A DNA stretch of 60,000 bases from Owenia fusiformis (Eukaryota > Annelida > Polychaeta > Sabellida > Oweniidae). Positions 51,001 to 53,604 of this stretch are shown here, piece after piece; within the stretch, counting starts at the first letter, position 1, and each line of letters starts with the position of its first letter. Made by a program: the position numbers and the translations under genes. The notes beneath the pieces were generated by a model, which saw only the letters and a list, made by a program, of their open reading frames with translations, was not told where the DNA came from and made no database searches. Location of the stretch: NCBI GenBank assembly GCA_903813345.2, contig CAIIXF020000011.1, forward strand, positions 18,337,754-18,397,753, in the 5' to 3' direction.

Positions 51001-53349
51001 ACTTGATGGTTGCTTTGCTATTTTGCAGAAGAAAAACAGTTTTAACCACATCAATTTTGTATTAAAGCAATTGATAATCTTGTCAGTTGTATAAGCAATT
51101 ATTAGATGTTGTGTGACATAATGTGACACATTTTTGGCCCCAATGTGACATTTTGCTGGTCTCATTTACTCCAGTGAATCATGATCTCATAATTCCAAGA
51201 TGTTTTGTTATTGTTTACACAACTCTTGTAGTTTCCGTGACGTCATGATTACCAAGGAAGCAAAAAACCCATACTATAATTTTGTTACTGTTCATGTGGG
51301 GACCAATATGATTGATCTATTAATATTGTTATATTATTCAGGGCTGTCATGTGTTGCGCAACTCACGGTCCCTTCAAATGTCCCAAAAATTAAGGTTACA
51401 GGCCTATAAATTCCCAAAATCACTGCAATATAATATCAAATGATTTACAAATTGATTCAAAACAAAGTTTTTTGCATTTTTTATTTAAGTTTACCTTCAC
51501 TTGAGAAGTCCTACCAATCTCCTAGCATTTCAGTCATTGACAGCACTGTGTTATTTTTAGCTGCAAGTATTTCAGTTGTCCATTCAGTGATGAAACCAAT
51601 TTTGAGAGATAATTAAAAAGTATATTCAAGATGTTCAAATTCATCTATGAAGTTTCACTTGACAATTTCAGGATTGTACGCTTGTATTTTCCATGAACAA
51701 TAAAATCTATGTGCAGTAGAAGAGTTCTACATCTACATCAATGATCTGCAAAAGGCTAATAAGCTATATAGTTTAACAGTGATAGAATTTGAATAGTATT
51801 TCAGTTGTCCATTCAGTGATGAAACCAATTTTGAGAGATAATTAAAAAGTTATTATTTATATTCAAGATGGTCAAATTCATCTATGAAGTTTCACTTGAC
51901 AATTTCATGATTGTACGCTTGTATTTTTCATGAGCAGTAAAATCTTTGTGTAGTAGAAGAGTTCTACATCTACATCAATTATCTGCAAAAGGCAAATAAG
52001 CCCATTTAAAGCAGATATATAGTTTAACAGTGATAGAACTTGAATAGATTATAATTTAAACCTTAACACCTAAAAAATAGATCTATGGTTTTCAACTCAT
52101 ATCAAAGTTGAAAGGAAACTCTCTGGTTGGCCCATGTAACCCCCTAGGAAGTCCCCTTGTGTTAAAATACCCTGGAACAACTATCAGCGGTCTTGAAATA
52201 GACTTGAATCTTGTATCAAATCCCAAAGGCTTGTTGATTCTATCCTTCGCAGAACGATTACTCCAATCTATGGTTTTTTATACATTTTACAAAACAATAT
52301 TCTTCACTCTCTTTCCCCCTCTTTTTTCAAGGTACATATGTCCTTTGTGTAAAACTGAAAGATGTAGATACTGGAGGGAAGGAGTTCATATTTGAAAAAT
52401 ACCATGTGACTCTATTGAGGGATGCCTCAAAGTTATGAACATTCAGAACATCTCGGTGACACTGATAAGTAGAAAACACAATTGCCACTTCAAGTACCTG
52501 TTTTCTAGGCATATTTACCCTTGTTAATCAACAAAATGGGAAATCCCCACAAAATCCAGGCAAGGAAGATTACATGTAGCTCCCAGGGATGCCACTCACT
52601 ATTCTTTCCCATATATGGGTATCACAATCACATACAGTTTGGAACATAAATAAATGACAAGTGGATTTTCTATCACCATTTTCCTAACCATTACAATGGT
52701 CGTCTGAAAGTCCATAGTTTCCAATATTGTTGAGATACATACATGTATACCCCTAAAATTTGTATATTTAACATTTTGCATACACTGATTGGCCTCTTGA
52801 AAATTCTCTTATTTTAACATGGGAAATCCTCACTTCAGCAAATCAACCTGTCTTATCCAGTGCCCGGCACTATAATCCTGAGAACGTCTCAATCTTTTGC
52901 CTGTATGATTACAACATGGGAGAATTTTCTACGCCTCTTACACTTAGTCCTGGAACCGGATAACACCTGTCATTTATTTATGTTCCAAACTGTAGGCCTA
53001 CTCATGTCATGAACACAAATATCAGCCATTCTCCCTACAGCCCTAGAAAGGTACAGGCACGAATGGCAATATCACATTTCATTGGAGATAATGAATATTG
53101 AGTTGTATCCCCGTCTTCTAGACTAATCCTCCTTGACAGTTGACTTTAATAATGATGGCCAACCAGTTATTTAGATTATGTAAATAAATACTTACTATTG
53201 AGAGTAACGCTGCCCATCTCCGTGTTACACGATAGCCAAGCTGTAGAATCACCAACAATCGTGTTGCATTTACTGCACTGAAACACCATTGTTGCCTCGG
53301 AATCGTCAATTTCGTTCCCGCCGTCATTTTGAAGTGAGCCGTCCGACAT
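21054..53349 (-). CDS. MIS18A: MIS18A-like centromere licensing factor, five exons over 32 kb
   Basis: Exons: 53349-53196, 27818-27752, 27560-27438, 26551-26461, 21356-21054. Phases 1, 2, 2 and 0 all agree, giving 245 residues. The Mis18/Yippee-type zinc fold has both Cys pairs: VFQCSKC (Cys25, Cys28) and LRCKHCKENLG (Cys81, Cys84). The family run follows: RIYKTTPRNLDDIRDHF, then INSYQVGS. Residues ~135-165 form a predicted coiled coil (YLLLQVRKIQALVIAFNSRI), as in Mis18 proteins. The tail is polar and ends with a basic KPKRKRIK, a likely nuclear signal. Mis18 proteins prime centromeres for CENP-A loading after mitosis. Exon 1 ends CAATA|GTAAGT. Intron 1 is about 25.4 kb and contains other genes. 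The donor of exon 3 sits inside a 28 bp minisatellite. The gene shares a short divergent promoter with MTRES1. Confidence 0.9.
21470..21552. repeat. Fragment of 'gtggaacacc' MITE-like family
   Basis: 'ataagtggaacacctcccaa' and the end 'cacttagtcaggttttactg' match the families at 7796 and 16622. The left end is missing. Confidence 0.5.
22152..22293. repeat. ~70 bp-arm hairpin with 'cccgaggg' centre
   Basis: 'ggttcaggatattgggatta' pairs with 'taatccaaatatcctgaacc', and 'ggccaatataatatatctgc' pairs with the opposite arm, closing on cccgaggg/ccgaggg. About 70 bp arms surround a loop of under 10 bp. A related 'tatatctgcccgc' block recurs at 22577-22625, and 'ttatcccatac' / 'gtatgggataa' (22299 and 22680) form a further inverted pair. 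Confidence 0.8.
22294..25846. other. Interior of the TIR-bounded segment
   Basis: No conserved coding region was recognised. Scattered open frames (22290-22769, 24883-25143) lack domain-like composition. A palindromic 'gcgctacgcgctagcgc' lies near 23062, and an 'acaccctgtat' transposon-tip-like block near 25070. Confidence 0.4.
26552..27222. other. MIS18A intron 3 with short inverted pair
   Basis: 'cattggaaaggtcttccaaa' near 26603 is repeated inverted at 27051-27077, and 'acaccctgtat' lies at 27135. This suggests a degraded MITE between exons 3 and 4. No exon here. Confidence 0.4.
27223..27464. repeat. 28 bp minisatellite made from MIS18A exon 3 end and splice donor
   Basis: About 8.6 copies of a 28 bp unit (plus strand 'tttggtgtgcttagagtacc' then 'tgttaatc'). 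On the minus strand the first unit is the last 27 bp of MIS18A exon 3 (27464-27438), and each later unit repeats that exon end followed by GTACTC. Six copies keep ACAG|GTACTC and two have ACTG|GTACTC. Units nearest the intron interior are the most alike; those near the exon have diverged. Confidence 0.92.
27819..29528. other. Start of MIS18A intron 1
   Basis: AT-rich with no supported exon. 29125-29260 resembles 33690-33810 in inverted orientation. Confidence 0.5.
29125..29260. repeat. Dispersed repeat with inverted partner at 33690-33810
   Basis: 'cctattcatttagcaattca' and 'agtaaactttctcttgaaaa' here match the reverse complement of 33730-33800 ('tttttcaagagaaagtttac', 'gaattgcaaaatgaatagg'). 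Confidence 0.55.
29529..29914. mobile_element. Fold-back element, nearly fully palindromic
   Basis: It starts 'actgttaaggtgctatggaa' and ends 'ttccatagcaccttaacagt'. The arms (~175 bp) pair through 'acaggaagtgacaa', 'caaagataacagag' and 'catggtcagaa', around a ~35 bp centre near 29722. Open frames on the two strands are mirror images of each other, not genes. Confidence 0.9.
30594..31966 (+). mobile_element. 'Pearl'-like tandem-core element, copy A
   Basis: The left end 'aaccagaacaacggcaacgc' continues to 'gaatcccatcgaaca'. The right end is 'ccctccgaactttgttcgat' plus 'gggataa'. The inverted tips TCCCATCGAACA/TTTGTTCGATGGGA match. The core has about five ~120-150 bp units, each with 'ttcgagttatagtaaaa' and a GGCC-centred palindrome ('tggccatttttcaaaatggcc' type). 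Then come a conserved 'gggccaacggtatttgagtt' block and an (ACGG)n tract (31826-31922). No transposase. It resembles the architecture described for bivalve pearl/CvA elements, thought to be Helitron-type non-autonomous elements. Confidence 0.8.
32884..32976 (+). CDS. Candidate signal-peptide exon, perhaps of the C-type lectin at 47.4 kb
   Basis: ATG ATG opens 31 codons ending at a GTAATT donor: MMYQLIRIFLFIGVIFLCVE followed by RNDAGWCNVEK. The hydrophobic core and Ala-Gly site look like a signal peptide. It ends in phase 0, and the next plus-strand exon found (47373) starts in phase 0 with NCPENF. A WC...NCP lead-in suits the extra N-terminal hairpin of long-form C-type lectin domains. The join would skip 14.4 kb, including the LRR gene, so it is unproven. 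Confidence 0.5.
33690..33810. repeat. Dispersed repeat, inverted partner of 29125-29260
   Basis: Reverse-complement similarity to 29125-29260 over the 'caagagaaagtttac' and 'gaattgcaaaatgaat' blocks. Part of MIS18A intron 1. Confidence 0.55.
34244..36334 (+). mobile_element. 'Pearl'-like tandem-core element, copy B, internally duplicated
   Basis: It has the same left end as copy A ('aaccagaacaacggcaacgc') and the same right end ('ccctccgaacttcgttcgat' plus 'gggataa'). About six core units (34480-35200) lead to the 'gggccaacggtatttgagtt' block and a short (ACGG) tract (35466-35502). A second set of core units (35503-35930) then leads to a second block and longer (ACGG)n/(ACGT) tract (36210-36292). 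The second set contains a 50 bp perfect snap-back (35568-35617 against 35635-35684). Unequal exchange or replication slippage inside the element explains the doubling. Confidence 0.85.
36335..37323. other. AT-rich intronic stretch with two hairpins
   Basis: No exon supported. It holds a hairpin at 37028-37085 ('gataagaaataata' against 'tattatttcttat') and an imperfect palindrome at 37163-37267. Confidence 0.45.
37163..37267. repeat. Imperfect palindrome with 'agggggtc' arms
   Basis: 'gaatctacagctacaggggg' pairs with 'cccctgcaactgtggattc', and inner 'attgcaat' pairs with 'tgcaatca', around a ~35 bp AT-rich loop. Confidence 0.65.
37324..39930. mobile_element. 2.6 kb segment bounded by ~90 bp inverted repeats
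   Basis: 37324-37413 ('acccatacactgtcacctat', 'gcaagctaaacggtaatctt') is the reverse complement, with few mismatches, of 39840-39930. Outside each copy lies a short hairpin (37028-37085; 39936-40003). Inside is the 364 bp tandem array and an open region near 37.5-37.7 kb. It may be a non-autonomous transposon; no transposase was recognised. Confidence 0.5.
38049..39420. repeat. Tandem array, ~364 bp unit, four copies
   Basis: Units start with 'tagctatt' at 38049, 38413, 38780 and 39122 (spacing 364, 367, 342). Shared blocks are 'tatttaatgtttttcagat', 'gacaaaa.ttggca', 'cgctttcagca', 'tgtcttcttccattta' and 'atctcccctaccccattta'. The first three copies are close; the fourth is diverged and runs out near 39420. 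It is satellite-like, inside MIS18A intron 1. Confidence 0.85.
40379..40443 (+). pseudogene. Leucine-rich-repeat gene fragment upstream of the LRR gene
   Basis: About 65 bp closely match 41139-41203 inside the LRR gene. Translated, SMTSVNDGFILNQPEVVYLY compares with SMTSVPDGFISNQPEVVYLY. It lies 15 bp before the LRR start codon and is too short to function, so it is a relic of a tandem paralogue or of gene-internal copying. Confidence 0.75.
40458..43199 (+). CDS. Secreted leucine-rich-repeat protein, intronless
   Basis: A single open frame of 913 residues. The N-terminus (MLYSFMQFICLLTILQILLA) is a signal peptide. Residues ~25-200 form a cysteine-containing N-terminal part without clear repeats. 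From ~205 to ~865 there are about 25 24-residue leucine-rich repeats of the extracellular 'typical' kind (LxxLxLxxNxIxxIxxxAFxGL). The C-terminal cap (NCSCEQLNK...VQCL...QLCQ) is cysteine-rich. No transmembrane segment or GPI-like tail follows, so secretion is expected. Such proteins act in adhesion, recognition or receptor binding; the partner is unknown. The gene lies inside MIS18A intron 1 on the opposite strand. Lack of introns, in a region of intron-rich genes, hints at origin by retroposition or by exon fusion. An earlier exon spliced to 40506 (TTTTACAG) cannot be excluded. Confidence 0.88.
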   Translation: MLYSFMQFICLLTILQILLAPVFFLSVTQFKIAYGETVDITKNCFKAPEYEIEYSKYAFTISDKCNHVLICIGDMDKMYSDVTVSADITNEQTSLCVFLTRFRFDEQQNVNINIFANITESTVVYDDCIIGTFAPSIKYAPGFYAKRHNVVVNDTIIKSLSSDGFKGIDDKHLEKVKIVARNDVPFDDIRFNSNGAPLEWFSIETSASEFASNMLLPLTKRLGLGFNSMTSVPDGFISNQPEVVYLYLDNNNLTTLTSNLFKDPSKATELDQIYLNKNQISNIDNNAFEGLGDVLILDISMNKLAILKDDGFQGLQRLRVLRLHFNKISDLEPSAFSGLQGLRSLLLYFNELSIIKNETFKSLGGLTLLDLSYNKLTVLEVRAFSGLHKLEELDLRNNFLTKLQNNVFDDLISVKTVHLYNNMIKSIEVNAFSGLRNVYFLSLRNNMIEKLENGTFTQLENLGTLFLSYNKLTEICSGILNGPLMLSELHLNNNNLKVLKNKMFENVKTLEYLDLNYNKISHIESKVFFGLENMVHLNFNSKLKENTPDTLEQLIKALVHQPYIMFMSLSDNKIKDLPDQTFKSLTMLDTLNLTHNDLEKISSSAFGAPEQLRELMLSRNKFKSVKRNTFNDFTGLSHLYLDFNKIKFCQKNAFKGANSLETLYLDNNVIKEINNPDIWTDLESLKTLHLNNNQIKVLQDKAFVRLKSIEQLRLDFNLISDISPLAFKGLNTLANLNLSNNKIESIESDVFEHITGLKHLDLSYNLIKSVGAKTFTPLRSIQELLLSNNKIESFNSNALVHMSALNKVHLENNNLKSVPKLNLTDERQIKLYLTGNGITYLPLNTNQKFVYVEYEKKVANCSCEQLNKVFNTYESHFFPVQCLNTGMTLQWYDYPWEDQLCQNVDNTVLRPNN
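43200..44429. other. LRR gene 3' flank
   Basis: AT-rich with no further exon. It holds a hairpin at 43728-43797 and AATAAA motifs near 44020, 820 bp after the stop. Confidence 0.45.
43728..43797. mobile_element. Tiny fold-back with 'gggtgacc' tips
   Basis: 'gggtgaccaaaaacagtaga' and 'accaa' pair with 'ttggttctgttttaggtcac' and 'cc' around a 22 bp loop. The 'ggtcaccctgtat' tip recalls many MITE ends. Confidence 0.6.
44430..45165 (+). pseudogene. Decayed non-LTR retrotransposon reverse transcriptase
   Basis: Interrupted plus-strand reading with family motifs in order: LLDFSDAFDTIDHN (44437-44480), LSHGVPQGSVLDP (~44620), FILFADDTNLLA (~44720-44755, the catalytic FADD box), NANKLSLNTDKTKWILF, and HSHINYCNIILG (~45055). 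Frameshifts, stops and an AAAT microsatellite (44487-44513) break it. It is a dead fragment of a jockey/CR1-like clade element; no ORF1 or tail was found. Confidence 0.8.
45166..46494. repeat. Relics of older tandem-core elements
   Basis: 45672-45715 ('ggatggaggtgttcctatat' then 'tcctctgaactttc') is a worn copy of the right end of the elements at 30594 and 34244. 45825-45890 has 'aaaaatagcagccatttc' core pieces. The rest is AT-rich with no exon. Confidence 0.5.
46495..47033. mobile_element. MITE with ~50 bp terminal inverted repeats
   Basis: The left end 'gattggtattgatatggcga' continues 'actgaattgaacacatg...ctcttaaa'. The right end is its inverse, finishing 'ttcgccatatcgataccatt'. It is 539 bp, AT-rich, with no transposase, and is inserted among old tandem-core relics. 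Confidence 0.8.
47373..50315 (+). CDS. C-type lectin domain protein, truncated C-terminus
   Basis: Two exons, 47373-47586 (donor GTAAGT) and 50113-50315 (TAG stop), join in phase 1. The reading NCPENFIKRGNSCYKF, WWEANIACVNLNAHLAAIES, WIGGNN, YWRSGQPDYSDNTKNCVYI and WNNINC is a canonical C-type lectin fold. QPD is the galactose-type calcium site motif, while WNN replaces the usual WND. The last cysteine (expected in a closing F-x-C-E) is absent: the frame ends NCACDLF and TAG, and the next codons (TTT GTG AAA) look like a worn FVCE. AATAAA follows at 50350. The upstream exon may be the signal peptide at 32884-32976. A fold-back element begins nine bases into the intron. It may be a recently damaged gene or a truncated but expressed one. 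Confidence 0.75.
47596..48310. mobile_element. Fold-back element filling the start of the lectin intron
   Basis: It starts 'aaaggagcacataggttatc' and ends 'gataacctatgtgctccttt' allowing one mismatch. Pairing continues inward through 'aatttcaaa', 'attatcttaaag', 'ttttcaccaaaaatgcaa' for almost the full 715 bp. No coding capacity. Confidence 0.85.
48590..49830. repeat. Array of an older tandem-core element family
   Basis: Starts near 'actacacagtgtagcaaatc' then 'ccacctaaca', a worn version of the left end of the 30594/34244 elements. About six ~140 bp units follow, with 'gagcagagctcct', 'ggcatcagcatataaaattt', 'ctggtatttgagtta' and 'aaaaatggtggccattt'. A younger MITE (49194-49587) splits the array. 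Related single units lie at 33370-33430 and 47270-47330. Confidence 0.7.
49194..49587. mobile_element. MITE nested in the tandem-core array
   Basis: The tips 'aaggacgattctcagtttgg' (left) and 'ccaaaacgagaatcgtcctt' (right) are inverted repeats. Between them a ~180 bp unit with 'gcattatccctgcttcagac' is present twice (49242 and 49430). The older unit resumes on the other side ('cttgaaa' then 'cttcttgggcaaagctcc'), so this inserted later. Confidence 0.8.
50350..50355 (+). terminator. Polyadenylation signal of the lectin gene
   Basis: AATAAA 35 bp after the TAG stop, in the sense direction. Confidence 0.55.
50482..50656. repeat. 35 bp minisatellite, five copies
   Basis: Unit 'aattcatttaataaatacat' plus 'gtggtagctgaaact' recurs at 50486, 50521, 50556, 50591 and 50626 with few changes. 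Confidence 0.9.
51567..52047. repeat. Two-copy tandem duplication, ~230-250 bp unit
   Basis: 'gtatttcagttgtccattca' starts the copies at 51567 and 51796. Both end 'gtttaacagtgatagaa.tt' and 'gaata'. The second has an extra 'cccatttaaagcaga'. No frame is conserved. Confidence 0.9.
52048..53195. other. Left flank of MIS18A exon 1
   Basis: No exon. A ~30 bp inverted pair ('acagtttggaacataaataa' near 52635 and 'ttatttatgttccaaactgt' near 52976) marks another degraded inverted-repeat element. Confidence 0.5.
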
Positions 53350-53604
53350 CTTGGAAAACTTTTTGACCTACTTTGTATTGATTTGGTTGTTTCCTATTAT
53401 ACCAATAATGTATAGTAACAATATTTTCCTGAGTGTACCTCTATGTATAACGCTATTTTATAAAATAAGGATATATAATATTTGATGTCATAAATATATT
53501 TAATTTTCAGCGATAATGAGGTATCAAATAATCTGAGCTAGCTTTGCTGGCTTTGACCCACATCTTGAAAATCACTAAAAGTTTTTATTTTTAAGAAAAT
53601 TACA
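53350..53604. promoter_or_regulatory. Divergent promoter of MIS18A and MTRES1
   Basis: Only 255 bp separate the start codons of MIS18A (minus) and MTRES1 (plus), so both 5' UTRs and core promoters must lie here. No clear TATA box is seen on either side, as usual for housekeeping divergent pairs. Confidence 0.65.

Noticed and set aside
52108-52395. Open frame with KYPGTTISG, slightly like a reverse-transcriptase C-terminal motif
   Set aside because: Only one weak motif, no FADD or other box nearby. Could be a retroelement scrap but not supportable.
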